Shown one piece after another: positions 53,613 to 63,702 of a stretch of DNA of 64,000 nucleotides. Below the pieces are notes generated by a model. That model was not told the DNA's origin and did not search any database. It saw nothing but the letters and a program-made list of their open reading frames with translations. Every line of letters starts with the position of its first letter. The stretch's first letter is position 1. Source of the stretch: Thermococcus sp. (GTDB lineage: Archaea > Methanobacteriota_B > Thermococci > Thermococcales > Thermococcaceae); NCBI RefSeq assembly GCF_026991495.1, contig NZ_JALXBJ010000012.1:20264-84263 (forward strand). The letters are read 5' to 3'. The position numbers and the translations under genes are program-made.

Positions 53613-55559
53613 TCACTTGAGCCTTATCGCGTCGAGGTTGTTGGGGGCCCTTGTCGAGAGGCTGAACTTCTTGTGGATGCTTGAGGCAAGGTCGAGGCAC
53701 TTCTGGGGCTCCCCGTGGACGGTGATTATGCGCTCCGGCCTCGGCCTCAGCCTGGCGACGTAGTTCATGAGCTCCTTTCTGCTGGCGTGGCCCGAGAAGC
53801 CGTCTATTGTGTGGATCTCCATGTTCACCGGAACAACCTCCGTCCTGCCGTCCTCCCCGACGAGTGGTATCTCCTTAGGTCCCCTCTGAACCTGCCTTCC
53901 GAGGGTTCCCTCAGCCTGGTAGCTCACGAAGATTATGCTGTTCCTTGGATCCGGGGCGAGCTGCTTGAAGTACTCCACGCTCGGCCCTCCGACGAGCATG
54001 CCCGAGGTCGCTATGATTATCGCCGGTTCACCGCTGTCTATTATGTCCTGCCTCTCGCGGGAGTTGGCGACGCTCTTGAATATCGGGTTGAGGAAGGGGT
54101 TGTAGCCCTCGTGGAATATCTGCTCCCTCAGCCTCCTGCTCAGGTACTCCGGATAGGCCGTGTGAATGGCGGTTGCCTCCCATATCATCCCATCGAGGTA
54201 GATGGGCGCCTCAAGGCCGCCTATCCTCGCGTACTCTTCCAGAACCATCATTATCTCCTGGGCCCTCCCAACGGCCATCGCGGGTATAAGAACCTTCCCA
54301 CCGCGCTTGATGGTCTGGTGGATCACTTCTATGAGCCTCTTCTCAGCCTCCTCGCGGGGCATCTGGTAGTCGTTGCTCCCGCCGTAGGTGGACTCCATAA
54401 CGAGGGTCTCCACGCGGGGGAACCTGCTTACCGCGGGCTCAAGGAGCCTCGTCGGTATGAACTTGAAGTCACCGGTAACGGCGATGTTGTGGAGGCCGTT
54501 CCCTATGTGGAGGTGGACTATCGCGGAGCCCAGGATGTGGCCGGCGTTGTGGAGGGTGAGCCTTATGTCGGGGGCGATGTCCCTTACCTCGCCGTAGTCG
54601 AGGGTTATTGTGTGCTTTATGACCTCCTTTATGTCCCTCGGGCGGTAGAGGGGCTCGATGCCGTTCATGTGCTGTATCTCGATGAAGTCCTGCTGGAGGA
54701 GGGTCATGAGATCCCTTGTCGGCGGCGTAGTGTATATCGGCCCGTCGAAGAGCTTGTAGCGGAAGAGATAAGGCAGCATGCCGCTGTGGTCGAGGTGCGC
54801 GTGGGTGATTATTATCGCGTCGAGCAGCCCTTCGTCCAAGACGTAGCGGAACTCGGGGGCATCGAAGTGGGGGTATGCCTTGAGCGGATCCCTCGCGGCC
54901 GCTATGTTAACGCCGAAGTCAACGAGGACGTAGCTCTCGTCCGTTTGAACGAGCAGGGCGCTCCTTCCAACCTCCCTGAAGCCTCCAAGGCCCGTTATCC
55001 TTATCCACCTGCTCTTGTACTCTGGCTTCCGGTATATGGTCCTGCCCACCTGCCTCAGGAACTTCCTCCTGTCCCTGGCCTCAGCCTGCAGTATGCCCCT
55101 TATCGAGTAGATGGTCTGGCTCTGTATCGGAGGCGTACGAACCGCCTTGGGGGCCCAGTGAACCTTCTGGGTTATGGTGCGGAGGGTCTCACCGTTCTTC
55201 CCTATCACGAGGCCCGGCTTCCTCGCCTCTATTATGACCTCCCCAACGGAGGGATCGAAGCTGATGTTAGTTATCTCCGCCTCGGGGGGGACGAGCTGTT
55301 TGATCATTTCCTCGGCCTTCTCCGGGGGAATCAGTATCTCCGGGTCGGGCCTCACGCTTATGCGCTTTTTGAGTATCTTGGCAAGGTTCCTTATCAGATC
55401 CCCGTCCCTCATTATCGCCTCGGGGTTCTTGACATATATGACGAGCTCGGGCCCCTCGAACTCGACCTCGGTGACCTTGGCTTCTTTCGGCACTATCTGT
55501 TCTATAACGGCCCTTATGTCCCGCAGTATGTCCTCAACGAAGGTCTCCCTCCTGATCAA
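53613..55559 (-). CDS. fttA: FttA/aCPSF1 transcription termination ribonuclease
   Basis: 648-residue beta-CASP/metallo-beta-lactamase nuclease that ends transcription by cutting nascent RNA at U-rich terminators. Two N-terminal KH domains (about 1-145; GLVIGKNGETLRTITQ), metal motif IITHAHLDHSGMLP, further His/Asp in LHNAGHILGSA and TGDFKF, and beta-CASP motifs in ESTYGGSN, PAMAVGRAQE and HTIDGFSGHAS. Start taken at TTG 55559 (MIRRETFVED), with GAGGTGG 5 bases upstream; GTG 55568 lies inside the site. It directly follows the proteasome beta gene. Confidence 0.95.
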   Translation of the reverse strand: MIRRETFVEDILRDIRAVIEQIVPKEAKVTEVEFEGPELVIYVKNPEAIMRDGDLIRNLAKILKKRISVRPDPEILIPPEKAEEMIKQLVPPEAEITNISFDPSVGEVIIEARKPGLVIGKNGETLRTITQKVHWAPKAVRTPPIQSQTIYSIRGILQAEARDRRKFLRQVGRTIYRKPEYKSRWIRITGLGGFREVGRSALLVQTDESYVLVDFGVNIAAARDPLKAYPHFDAPEFRYVLDEGLLDAIIITHAHLDHSGMLPYLFRYKLFDGPIYTTPPTRDLMTLLQQDFIEIQHMNGIEPLYRPRDIKEVIKHTITLDYGEVRDIAPDIRLTLHNAGHILGSAIVHLHIGNGLHNIAVTGDFKFIPTRLLEPAVSRFPRVETLVMESTYGGSNDYQMPREEAEKRLIEVIHQTIKRGGKVLIPAMAVGRAQEIMMVLEEYARIGGLEAPIYLDGMIWEATAIHTAYPEYLSRRLREQIFHEGYNPFLNPIFKSVANSRERQDIIDSGEPAIIIATSGMLVGGPSVEYFKQLAPDPRNSIIFVSYQAEGTLGRQVQRGPKEIPLVGEDGRTEVVPVNMEIHTIDGFSGHASRKELMNYVARLRPRPERIITVHGEPQKCLDLASSIHKKFSLSTRAPNNLDAIRLK

Positions 55560-55569
55560 GATAACCACC

Positions 55570-56190
55570 TCACTGGAGAAGGGCCTCGACTTCCTCGCCC
55601 TTCATCTCATGGTATCCATCCTCTGTGATGGTAACGAGGGTTATCCTCCCACCCGTGAAGACGTCCCTCTTTATGGCCGCCTTCAGAGCCCTCGCTGCGA
55701 GCTTCACGGCATCGTCCAGTCCCATGCCCTCGGAGAAGTTTTCTTCGAGAACGGCGAGGGCGAACTCCATTCCAGAACCTGCCGCCACGTACCTCTCCTC
55801 CGTGAGTCCTCCGGCGGCGTCTATCGAGTAGAGGGCCGGCTTTGAGTCGTAGCCGCCAACGAGGAACCACGCGAAGTAGGCGTAGCCCCTGCCCTCATTG
55901 AGTATGTTGGAGAGCAGTGTGGCAAGCGCCTTCACCGACATTTCCCTTCCAACCTTCGCCCTGTAGAGCCTCGCCTCGGCCCTCAGAACCTTAACCAGGC
56001 CGAGTACATCGCCGACGAGCCCCGCGCCGGCCACCGCCAAGTGGTCGTCCACCTGAAAGACCTTGGTAACCCGCTCGGACGTTACCATACTCCCGAGCGT
56101 GGCCCTCGTATCGGCTGCCAGCACGGTTCCGCCCTTACACACGATACCAACGATGGTCGTGCCCTTCGTTGCCGTTGGCTCTCCTCTCAA
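55570..56190 (-). CDS. psmB: Proteasome subunit beta
   Basis: Catalytic subunit of the 20S proteasome. After a short propeptide, TKG-TTIVGIVCKGGTVLAADTRAT gives the N-terminal catalytic Thr, with Asp and Lys further on in DTRAT and RVTKVF. GSGMEFALAVLEENF and TGGRITLVTI are typical. Start TTG 56190 after GGGGTG; GTG 56199 is the alternative. It lies 10 bases ahead of fttA, so one operon. Confidence 0.94.
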   Translation of the reverse strand: MRGEPTATKGTTIVGIVCKGGTVLAADTRATLGSMVTSERVTKVFQVDDHLAVAGAGLVGDVLGLVKVLRAEARLYRAKVGREMSVKALATLLSNILNEGRGYAYFAWFLVGGYDSKPALYSIDAAGGLTEERYVAAGSGMEFALAVLEENFSEGMGLDDAVKLAARALKAAIKRDVFTGGRITLVTITEDGYHEMKGEEVEALLQ

Positions 56191-56294
56191 CCGTAACACC
56201 CCTGACTGTCTGTGTTAGAACAGAAAAACCACAATGGCCATTGGGCAAAGGGTATTTAAAGATTTCGCATTCCGCATGGCTTCAACGGGGAGGG

Positions 56295-58805
56295 TCAGAA
56301 GGTGTAGTAGTCGACCCCCTTCCTCTCCCCTCCCCCAACCTGCTTCCTGCTCTCCTCAAAGTTCCGGTAGTAGTCGAGCATGTAAGGGGTTATGCTCGGC
56401 CTGATCTTCTTCATCGCGAGCTCGAAGTCCCTCTTCGAGACCTTCAAACCCTCAAGGAACTCCTCGCTCTGCTTTTCAAAGTCCTCCTTAGAGGCCGCGG
56501 CCGCCCTTCTCATCGCGATCAGTGCCGCTTCTCTGACGAGCGCTTCTATGTCAGCGCCGCTGTAACCCTCAGTCCTCTTGGCGAGCTCCTCAAGGTTCAC
56601 ATCCTCGGCCAGCGGAACCTTTCTAGTGTGCACCCTAAATATCTCAAGCCTCGCCTTCTCGTCAGGAGCGGGAACAAGGATCAGCCTATCAAACCTGCCC
56701 GGCCTGAGGAGCGCTGGATCTATAATATCCGGCCTGTTAGTAGCACCAATCACCACAACACCACTGTTCTCCTGAATACCATCCATCTCAGTAAGGAGCT
56801 GATTAATTAGGGTGTCTATGTACTTTGAACCCTCGTAGCTCCCCCTCGCAGGGGCTATCGCGTCTATCTCGTCAATGAAGACGACTGTTGGGGCCGCCTG
56901 GCGGGCCTTCCTGAAGATCTCGCGGATTCTCTTCTCGGTTTCCCCGACCCACTTGCTCAGCACTTCGGGCCCGCGGATGGCTATGAAGTTGGCTTCACTC
57001 TCGTTCGCGACTGCCTTCGCGAGTAGGGTCTTACCTGTTCCGGGCGGGCCGTAGAGGAGTATCCCCTTGGGTGGGGTTATGCCGAGCCTCTCAAAGGCCT
57101 TCGGGTATTTCAGGGGCCATTCTACTGCTTCGCGGAGTTCTTGTTTGACGTTTTCTAAGCCTCCTATGTCGTCCCAGTGGACGTTTGGGACTTCGATCAG
57201 GACTTCTCTTAGGGCTGAAGGCTCGACCATCTTCAAAGCCTCGTAGAAGTCCTCCTCCCTCACCCTGAGCTCCTGGAGAACCTCCGGGGGTATTCTCTCG
57301 TGCTCCGGGCTCACCTTTCCTTCCCTGATGAGCCTCCTGAGGACGACCATCGCGGCCTCCCTCGCGAGGGCTGCTAAATCTGCACCAACGAAACCGTGGG
57401 TTCTGTTTGCTATCCTCTCTAACATCCGGGTTATAAGCCTGCCCTTGACCTCCGAGTAGGCCTCCCCGTAATCTTTCAGGATGGACTTTACCTCCTCGGG
57501 CTCGGAGGCCTTCTCAATCTGGAGCTTCAGCCTGGAGAAATCCGCGGGGTCAATGCGGAGGCGATCCTTCATCTCGTCCAATACCTGGAGAACCTCCTCC
57601 TTCTCGAACTCCGGTTCGAGCGGCATCCCCCTCGTGTGTATCTGGAGGATCTCAAACCTGCCGTTCTTGTCGGGAACTCCAACTTCAATCTCCCTGTCGA
57701 ACCTGCCGGGCCTCCTCAAGGCAGGATCAAGGGCGTCTGGCCTGTTGGTTGCAGCTATCACGATGACCTTTCCCCTGCTCTTGAGGCCGTCCATCAGGGT
57801 GAGCAGTTGCGAGACGACGCGCTTCTCGACCTCCCCCACAACCTCCTCCCTCTTGGGGGCTATCGCGTCTATCTCGTCAATGAAGATTATGCTCGGCGCG
57901 TTCTCCTCAGCTTCCTTGAATATGTCCCTCAGGCGCTCCTCGCTCTCCCCGTAGAACTTGCTCATTATCTCGGGTCCGTTTATGGCTATGAAGTGCGCGT
58001 TTGCCTCGTTCGCGACCGCCTTCGCGAGTAGGGTCTTACCTGTTCCGGGCGGGCCGTAGAGGAGGACTCCCTTCGGCGGTTCTATTCCAAGGCGCTCGAA
58101 GAGCTCCGGGTGCTTGAGCGGGAGCTCGACCATCTCCCTTATCTTCTGGATCGCGTCCTCTAATCCCCCTATGTCCTCGTAGGTGACCTCCGGGATCGAC
58201 TCCTCCATGACCTCGACGGACTGGGGCAGAACCTCTATCTCGGTGTTGTAGCTTATCTGGACTACACCCTTTGGAACCGTGTTCACGACAACGAACTTGA
58301 GCTCACCGAAGGCCAGCGGCATCGCCTCAAAGATGCCCCTGATCAGGTCGTCGAGGGGGCTCCCGCCGTAGTAGCTCTCGGAGCGGCTGCTCGCCACGAC
58401 TATATCACCCTTTGCAACCGGCCTCCCGAGGAGGTTCTGCTTCACCATCTCCCCCGGTATCTGGAGGATGACGCCCTTCTGGGCCGGCGCGAGCACGACC
58501 TTCTTGGCTTCCTTAACTTCCGCCTTCCGTATCGTCACGTAGTCGCCTATGCTCACCCCGGCGTTCTTCCTTATGTAGCCGTCCATTCTGATTATGTCCA
58601 GGCCCCTGTCGTCGGGGTGGGCGTTCGCGACTATAGCTGCCGTTGAGCGGGTCCCCACGAGCTCGACGATGTCCCCCGTGCTGACCCCGAGCTTCCTCTG
58701 GTAAGCGCGATCAAAGCGGACTATGCCCCTCCCAACGTCCATCTTGAGGGCCTCCGCAACGCGGAGCTTTATCTCATCGACCTGTTCCTCACGGTTGAAT
58801 ATCAC
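56295..58805 (-). CDS. CDC48/VAT AAA ATPase
   Basis: About 836 residues. N domain (1-190), D1 with [20 protein letters not shown] and [17 protein letters not shown]2 with the same P-loop and [16 protein letters not shown]. It unfolds proteins, partly for the proteasome, whose beta gene is just downstream. D1 carries a stretch of about 60 residues ([17 protein letters not shown] to [13 protein letters not shown]) before THGFVGADL, longer than in p97. GTG 58805 (MIFNREEQ) is preferred as it sits 5 bases after GAGGTGG; GTG 58814 and 58811 are in frame. Shows a 47-base exact repeat between D1 and D2. Confidence 0.95.
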   Translation of the reverse strand: MIFNREEQVDEIKLRVAEALKMDVGRGIVRFDRAYQRKLGVSTGDIVELVGTRSTAAIVANAHPDDRGLDIIRMDGYIRKNAGVSIGDYVTIRKAEVKEAKKVVLAPAQKGVILQIPGEMVKQNLLGRPVAKGDIVVASSRSESYYGGSPLDDLIRGIFEAMPLAFGELKFVVVNTVPKGVVQISYNTEIEVLPQSVEVMEESIPEVTYEDIGGLEDAIQKIREMVELPLKHPELFERLGIEPPKGVLLYGPPGTGKTLLAKAVANEANAHFIAINGPEIMSKFYGESEERLRDIFKEAEENAPSIIFIDEIDAIAPKREEVVGEVEKRVVSQLLTLMDGLKSRGKVIVIAATNRPDALDPALRRPGRFDREIEVGVPDKNGRFEILQIHTRGMPLEPEFEKEEVLQVLDEMKDRLRIDPADFSRLKLQIEKASEPEEVKSILKDYGEAYSEVKGRLITRMLERIANRTHGFVGADLAALAREAAMVVLRRLIREGKVSPEHERIPPEVLQELRVREEDFYEALKMVEPSALREVLIEVPNVHWDDIGGLENVKQELREAVEWPLKYPKAFERLGITPPKGILLYGPPGTGKTLLAKAVANESEANFIAIRGPEVLSKWVGETEKRIREIFRKARQAAPTVVFIDEIDAIAPARGSYEGSKYIDTLINQLLTEMDGIQENSGVVVIGATNRPDIIDPALLRPGRFDRLILVPAPDEKARLEIFRVHTRKVPLAEDVNLEELAKRTEGYSGADIEALVREAALIAMRRAAAASKEDFEKQSEEFLEGLKVSKRDFELAMKKIRPSITPYMLDYYRNFEESRKQVGGGERKGVDYYTF

Positions 58806-58850
58806 CTTCACCACCTCACGCTCAGAACTTGTTCAAAGGGGTATAAAACC

Positions 58851-59618
58851 TCACCGTTTTTCCCGGGCTTTCTTCTGCCTCTCTATGGCCTCCTCAATCG
58901 TCATGTTCCCGAGGGCAACCTCCCTCGCTAAGCTTGATGAGATCGTTATGTTGCCACTCAGCTCCCTGCTCCTGCGCTTTATGTACTCAAGCTCGCGCTT
59001 GGTGGGCTCCTTAACGTTGAGGAGCTCCCTGATCGAGTACTCCCTGCCCTCCCTGAGGCCTATGTTTATGGCGGCCACTATGTCCCTCAGCCCGGGTGCA
59101 TCTGTGTTTCCAACCTTCGGGCTCGTCCTTGCCTCGTTGACCAGAACGACCCGATAATCGTAGCCCAAAACGGCCCCAAGGGCCTTTAAGGTCAGGGTTC
59201 TGTACCTCTTCGCCCCGTGGCCTATCTTTATCAGGGCGGATGGGTACCTTCCGAGAAGCTCTAAGATCAGGTCAACGTCCCTGGGGTTCCTCATCCTGTG
59301 AACCTCAACGACCCTGTTGTCAGCGATGACGCTCACGCCGGGCCTTTCACCCGGGTCTATCGCTATACAGACCCTCTTGAAGCGCTCCCTGCCCTCAAGC
59401 CTTGCGAGGAGTTCGTCTATGAAGCCCTCATCCAGGGCCACGATCTTGACCGGAAAATCTAAGTTCCGTGCGGTTCTTTCGTCCGTGACAACGGCCTCCA
59501 CATCGAAGGGAATTTTCTCCCCCGGCCTCAGGCTGTAGAAGCCTATGCCCTGGGCCTTGAGGGCCTTCACGACCATGTAGTAGACCCTGACGTCATCGGT
59601 GATGACGGCAACCCGCAT
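58851..59618 (-). CDS. Predicted RNase H-fold protein (RuvC/YqgF-like)
   Basis: 255 residues. The N-terminal 75 form a small alpha/beta domain. Then RVCIAIDPGERPGVSVI (Asp88-Pro-Gly at the end of the first strand), RVVEVHRM, VVLVNEARTSPKVGNTDAPGLRDIVAAINIG match the strand-acid pattern of RuvC/YqgF RNase H-like nucleases. Start at ATG 59618 after GAGTGGGGC; the longer frame to 59705 lacks a site. Located upstream of CDC48 on the same strand. Nuclease activity is inferred from fold-like motifs only. Confidence 0.75.
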   Translation of the reverse strand: MRVAVITDDVRVYYMVVKALKAQGIGFYSLRPGEKIPFDVEAVVTDERTARNLDFPVKIVALDEGFIDELLARLEGRERFKRVCIAIDPGERPGVSVIADNRVVEVHRMRNPRDVDLILELLGRYPSALIKIGHGAKRYRTLTLKALGAVLGYDYRVVLVNEARTSPKVGNTDAPGLRDIVAAINIGLREGREYSIRELLNVKEPTKRELEYIKRRSRELSGNITISSSLAREVALGNMTIEEAIERQKKAREKR

Positions 59619-59683
59619 GTGCCCCACTCTCCACCCGCCTTCAAAAACTTTTTCCAAACCAAGGGCGGGACTGGGAAGGCGCG

Positions 59684-60745
59684 CTAAAGCCGGGAACCCT
59701 CCCACCTAACTTTAACGCCCGAGTCAAAGACCCTCTTGGAGAGGAGCCTGAGCCCCTCGTCTCCCCTCCTCCTCGACTCCTCGAGCAACTCAAAGGCGAG
59801 AGCCTTCAGGGCCAGGGAGAGCTTGTAGTTTCCGTCCCAGAGGAGCTCCCTGAACGCTTTTTCCTCAAAGAACCCGCCTTCGAGGAGCTCCCCTGCGAGG
59901 AACAGCCTCTCCTCGGCCGGAAGCTTCTTTGAGCATTCCAAGGCCTCTCCAACGCGCCCGCTGATGAAGAGCTCCCTCACCGCTTTCCTGAGCTCGCGGG
60001 AGGATCCCAATGCCTGACACAGCGAGACGAGGGCATCGAGGGAGTTCAAGCGGGAGTAAAGCGCCGCCGCTTCTCCGAGGAGGGCTCCCCTGATGGGCTC
60101 ACCGAGGATGGACGCCCAATTCAGGAGCCCCCCAACGTCGCCCTCGTCCCTGAGGAGAATGAGATAGTCGAGGAGATAGGCACGGCTGGCTCCGCCGCGG
60201 GGGGCGGCCGGGGGAAACCAGGAGGGCGTTCTCGGAGGCTCCACAACACCGGTCATGACCTCGCCCTTCATGCGGAGCAACTCCGAACCGGGCATCAGCC
60301 TGCCGTCCTTTACGCTGACCTGGGGTAGGAAGCGGCTCACCTTCTCCAGGTCTTCCTCTTCAAGTCCGAGCTCGCTCAGGCTAACCCCAGCCTCACCCCT
60401 CTCCACTATGACCCGCACTATCGCCTCAGCGATCAGCGAGAGGGCCCTTTTCCTCTGGTAGTCGCTCTTTATCCTCCACGCGGCCTTTATCGCGAGCTTG
60501 AACTCCCCCGCCCGGGAAAAAGTGTATGAAAGGCCCCTCAGAACCTCGTCCCTTATGGAGTCCGTCCTGATGCCCTCGGCAACCTCAAGGGCTCTTTCGC
60601 CTTCCTCCTTCGCAAGCTCCGGGACTATCCACCTCAGGGCGTAGTCCCTCCAGTAGGGATCCCCTATGGAATGCGCAAGGCTGAGGGCCCCCTCAACCTT
60701 TCCCTCCGAGAGCAGTTCCCTTACCTTCACGAGCCTTTCGTCCAT
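59684..60745 (-). CDS. Helical-repeat (TPR-like) protein
   Basis: 353 residues, almost all helix. Repeating units such as EGALSLAHSIGDPYWRDYAL and EFKLAIKAAWRIKSDYQRKR look like degenerate tetratricopeptide or alpha-solenoid repeats in the first 120 residues. A Pro/Gly-rich linker (PPRTPSWFPPAAPRGG) near residue 175 separates a second solenoid. Probably a protein-binding scaffold; no partner is evident. ATG 60745 lies 1 base after the uridine phosphorylase stop, so cotranscribed. Confidence 0.8.
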   Translation of the reverse strand: MDERLVKVRELLSEGKVEGALSLAHSIGDPYWRDYALRWIVPELAKEEGERALEVAEGIRTDSIRDEVLRGLSYTFSRAGEFKLAIKAAWRIKSDYQRKRALSLIAEAIVRVIVERGEAGVSLSELGLEEEDLEKVSRFLPQVSVKDGRLMPGSELLRMKGEVMTGVVEPPRTPSWFPPAAPRGGASRAYLLDYLILLRDEGDVGGLLNWASILGEPIRGALLGEAAALYSRLNSLDALVSLCQALGSSRELRKAVRELFISGRVGEALECSKKLPAEERLFLAGELLEGGFFEEKAFRELLWDGNYKLSLALKALAFELLEESRRRGDEGLRLLSKRVFDSGVKVRWEGSRL

Positions 60746-60746
60746 A

Positions 60747-61580
60747 TCAACCCCTCAGGCCCGGGAACCAGACCTTCTTTCCAGCTTTCTCCTTCTCCCC
60801 GTCCCACTCGTGGAGTATCTTAACGGCCTCGCTCGCGACCATCGCGGCCTCCCTCTCTCCCTTTGTTCCAAACTCGTTCGTAACCCTGTTCGCAAAGACC
60901 GAGCAGACGCAGCCCGCCCTTAGCCCGTAGATGCTCGCGAGGGTGTAGAGTGTCGCCGCCTCCATCTCGAAGTTCGTCACGTTGGCCTGTCTGAGGTCGT
61001 CTATTATGTTCCTCGCGAAGCTCGGGAAGTAGTTGTTTAAGCCGGGCCTCCCCTGGCCGAGGTAGAAGCTATCGGTTGAGGCTGTTATGCCGATGTGGTA
61101 GGGTACTCCAAGGGTCTCAGCGGCCTCGATGAGAGCCAGAGTTACCTCTAAGTCAGCCACCGCCGGGTACTCAACGCGGACGTACTGCTTTGAAGTCCCC
61201 TCAAGTCTAACGGCGGCTTTGGCTATGATGAGGTCTCCTATCTCCATCCCGGGCTGTATCGCTCCGGTTGAGCCAACCCTTATGAAGGTGTCCGCACCTA
61301 TCGCGGCAAGCTCCTCAATGGCTATTGCCGTCGAAGGGCCTCCTATTCCGGTCGAGGTGACGCTTATTGGGACGCCCTTGTATTTGCCCGTGTGTGTCCT
61401 GTACTCGCGGTGGAAGGCTATCTCCCTCGCTTCATCCCAGAGCGAGCTTATCTTGGGAACCCTCCCCGGATCCCCCGGCAGGAGGACGTACCTCGAAACA
61501 TCGCCGGGCTTGCAGGCTATGTGGTACTGGTAGCCTTCTTCAGTTTGAGGCCTCTCGGCTGAGATGAACTTATCCCCCAT
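60747..61580 (-). CDS. udp: Uridine phosphorylase
   Basis: Cleaves uridine with phosphate to uracil and ribose-1-phosphate. 277 residues of the nucleoside phosphorylase I family: VLLPGDPGRVPKISSLWDEA (phosphate site), TSTGIGGPSTAIAIEELAAIGADTFIRVGSTGA and NFEMEAATLYTLAS. ATG 61580 (MGDKF) after GGTGGTTGCC. Shares a palindromic promoter gap with the divergent threonine synthase-like gene. Confidence 0.93.
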   Translation of the reverse strand: MGDKFISAERPQTEEGYQYHIACKPGDVSRYVLLPGDPGRVPKISSLWDEAREIAFHREYRTHTGKYKGVPISVTSTGIGGPSTAIAIEELAAIGADTFIRVGSTGAIQPGMEIGDLIIAKAAVRLEGTSKQYVRVEYPAVADLEVTLALIEAAETLGVPYHIGITASTDSFYLGQGRPGLNNYFPSFARNIIDDLRQANVTNFEMEAATLYTLASIYGLRAGCVCSVFANRVTNEFGTKGEREAAMVASEAVKILHEWDGEKEKAGKKVWFPGLRG

Positions 61581-61602
61581 GGCAACCACCTTTTTATTTC
61601 CT

Positions 61603-61617
61603 TTGAGGTATACTCAA
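61603..61617. promoter_or_regulatory. Palindrome in a divergent promoter
   Basis: TTGAG-GTATA-CTCAA: 5-bp arms around a TATA-like GTATAC core, between two divergent genes whose starts are 71 bases apart. It could serve both promoters or bind a dimeric regulator; only the symmetry is seen. Confidence 0.4.
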
Positions 61618-61651
61618 CGTTGGGCTAAAAAAGCCTTTGGAGTCTGGGAAC

Positions 61652-62716
61652 ATGCTCAGATGCACCCGCTGCGGCAAAACCTATCCCGAGACCCTTCGCC
61701 TGAGGTGCGACTGCGGGGGAACCCTGCTGGTGGAGAGGGAAGGCTACGACTTCTTCGGGAACCTTTTGCCCTACTTAGACATGCGTCGCTACCTCAACTT
61801 CCTCCCCGTTGGCGGCAACTACCTCCCACCGGCGGTTCCAGCGATAACGCCAGCGGTTTCGCTTGACGTCAATGGGATCTCTGCCCTCTTCAAGCTCGAC
61901 TACCTCCAGCCCAGCGGCTCCTTCAAGGACAGGGGAACATGGATAACAATTGCCAAGCTGATGGAGGAAGGAATCAGGGAGATTGTCCTCGACAGTTCAG
62001 GCAACGCGGCTTTAAGCATGGCACTCTACTCCCTCCCTGCGGGCATAAAAGCACATATCTTTGTCTCCTACGATGCCACGCCCGAGAAGCTCTCACTCCT
62101 CCAGAGGCTTGGTGCGGCCCTTCACTTCGTCGATGGAGACAGGATAACCGTCCACGGCAAGGCCGAAGAGTTCGCGGAGAGGGAGGGCTTAGCTTATGTC
62201 TCCCACTGGCTCAACCCCTACTTCATCGAGGGCACAAAAACGGTCGCCTTTGAGGTTTACGAGCAGGTCGGCCTTCCTGATTATATCTTGGCTCCAACAG
62301 GGAGTGGAACGCTCTTCCTTGGCCTCTGGAAGGGCTTCAAGGAGCTTGAGAGGATGGGTGAGATAGCGAGGCCTCCCGTCTTAGTTGCGGTTCAAGCTTC
62401 TGGCTACGAGAGCCTCTGCGAGCGCTCACCGCTGAAGAACAACTTAGCTGATGGCATAGCCATTCCAAACCCACCGCGCCTTGGGGAGATGAAAACCGCT
62501 CTAGAGGAAACCAACGGCCTCTGCGTGAGCGTTGACGATATGGAAACGAGAGAAGCGTTGAGCTGGCTGAAGAGGGCGGGCTTTCTGGTTGAGCCCACCT
62601 CGGCCGTTGTTCTCGCCGCCCTCTGGAAGCTGATTGAGACCGGTGAGATTGCTGAAGGCTCGAGGGTTCTGCTACCCCTCACGGGCTCGGGTCTGAAGAT
62701 GACCGAAGGGATTTAA
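61652..62716 (+). CDS. Threonine synthase-family PLP enzyme
   Basis: 354 residues. An N-terminal zinc-ribbon-like part ([20 protein letters not shown], four Cys) precedes a fold-type II PLP domain with PLP Lys in [21 protein letters not shown] for the substrate, and the phosphate loop in [11 protein letters not shown]. These are traits of threonine synthase and its archaeal relatives. A cysteine or threonine dehydratase-like role cannot be excluded. ATG 61652 follows CTGGGAAC, a weak site. Confidence 0.85.
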   Translation: MLRCTRCGKTYPETLRLRCDCGGTLLVEREGYDFFGNLLPYLDMRRYLNFLPVGGNYLPPAVPAITPAVSLDVNGISALFKLDYLQPSGSFKDRGTWITIAKLMEEGIREIVLDSSGNAALSMALYSLPAGIKAHIFVSYDATPEKLSLLQRLGAALHFVDGDRITVHGKAEEFAEREGLAYVSHWLNPYFIEGTKTVAFEVYEQVGLPDYILAPTGSGTLFLGLWKGFKELERMGEIARPPVLVAVQASGYESLCERSPLKNNLADGIAIPNPPRLGEMKTALEETNGLCVSVDDMETREALSWLKRAGFLVEPTSAVVLAALWKLIETGEIAEGSRVLLPLTGSGLKMTEGI

Positions 62717-62751
62717 ACTTTGACGCAGATTATGTTGCGGAGGTGAGGGAG

Positions 62752-63627
62752 ATGATCAGGTATCCCGCAGTCGCTGGAAGCTTCTATCCCGCTGACAAGG
62801 GTCTCATAGAGATGCTGGAGGAGTTTTTCAGCGACCTGGGCGAGGAAGGAAGCGAGAGGAAAATCACAGCCGGAGTTGCACCGCACGCGGGTTACGTATT
62901 CTCGGGTTACACAGCCAGCAGGACCTACAAGGCAATCTTCGAGAACGGCCTGCCCGAGACCTTCGTGATCCTGGGGCCCAACCACACCGGATTGGGCTCG
63001 CCCATAGCGGTCTATCCTGAAGGAGAGTGGCTCACTCCTCTGGGAAGCATAGAGGTCGATGCCGAGATGGCAAAGGCCATAGCGAAGCTATCGGGAATAG
63101 CTGATTTAGACGAGCTTGCCCACAAATACGAGCACTCCATAGAGGTGCAGGTTCCTTTCATCCAGTATCTGGCCGAGAAGGCAGAAAAAGACGTCAAAAT
63201 CGTTCCGGTAGTCCTTGGAATTCAGGACGAGGACGTTTCGAGAACACTCGGAAAGGCCATCTACGAGGCGAGCAAAGAGCTTGGCAGGGATGTTGTTGTC
63301 ATAGCCAGCACGGACTTCATGCACTACGGCCCAGTTTATGGCTACGTGCCGTTTAGAGTTAGAGCCGATGAGCTCCCGCATAGAATCAAGGAGTGGGACT
63401 TCAGGCTAATCAGGAGAATCCTTGACTTCGACGTTGACGGTCTCTTCAGGGAACTTCGCGAGATGGGGCACACGATGTGCGGGCCCGGTGGCGTTGGAAC
63501 GGCGATAGTCTACTCCCACCTCGCTGGAGCGGTTGAGGCCGAGCTCTTGCACTACACGACGAGCTACGAGGTCAGTCGCTCAACCGATGCGGTGGTTGGC
63601 TACGCGAGCGTAGTGATGAGGAAGTGA
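62752..63627 (+). CDS. MEMO1 family protein (AmmeMemoRadiSam B)
   Basis: 291 residues. [46 protein letters not shown] and [10 protein letters not shown] preserve the His/Asp/Cys metal-site pattern of MEMO proteins, structurally related to aromatic-ring-cleaving dioxygenases. In archaea they co-occur with AMMECR1 and a radical SAM protein, neither of which is in this window. ATG 62752 after GGAGGTGAGGG. Confidence 0.93.
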   Translation: MIRYPAVAGSFYPADKGLIEMLEEFFSDLGEEGSERKITAGVAPHAGYVFSGYTASRTYKAIFENGLPETFVILGPNHTGLGSPIAVYPEGEWLTPLGSIEVDAEMAKAIAKLSGIADLDELAHKYEHSIEVQVPFIQYLAEKAEKDVKIVPVVLGIQDEDVSRTLGKAIYEASKELGRDVVVIASTDFMHYGPVYGYVPFRVRADELPHRIKEWDFRLIRRILDFDVDGLFRELREMGHTMCGPGGVGTAIVYSHLAGAVEAELLHYTTSYEVSRSTDAVVGYASVVMRK

Positions 63628-63670
63628 TGGTGTTTTCTCCCTTCGTGTATTGCTGGTTTTTCATGTTTCA

Positions 63671-63686
63671 TAAACGTGTAAACGTG
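63671..63686. repeat. Tandem 8-bp repeat
   Basis: TAAACGTG occurs twice in direct succession, flanked by TTTCA (63666-63670) and TGAAA (63685-63689). It lies in the gap between the convergent MEMO1 gene and the P-type ATPase gene. No function evident. Confidence 0.5.
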
Positions 63687-63702
63687 AAAAATGGAAACTA
63701 AG

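Noticed and set aside
53715..55628. Open frame of 637 codons on the plus strand
   Set aside because: It lies antisense to fttA, which has complete catalytic motifs; long antisense frames are common in GC-rich coding DNA. No ribosome binding site or domain seen.
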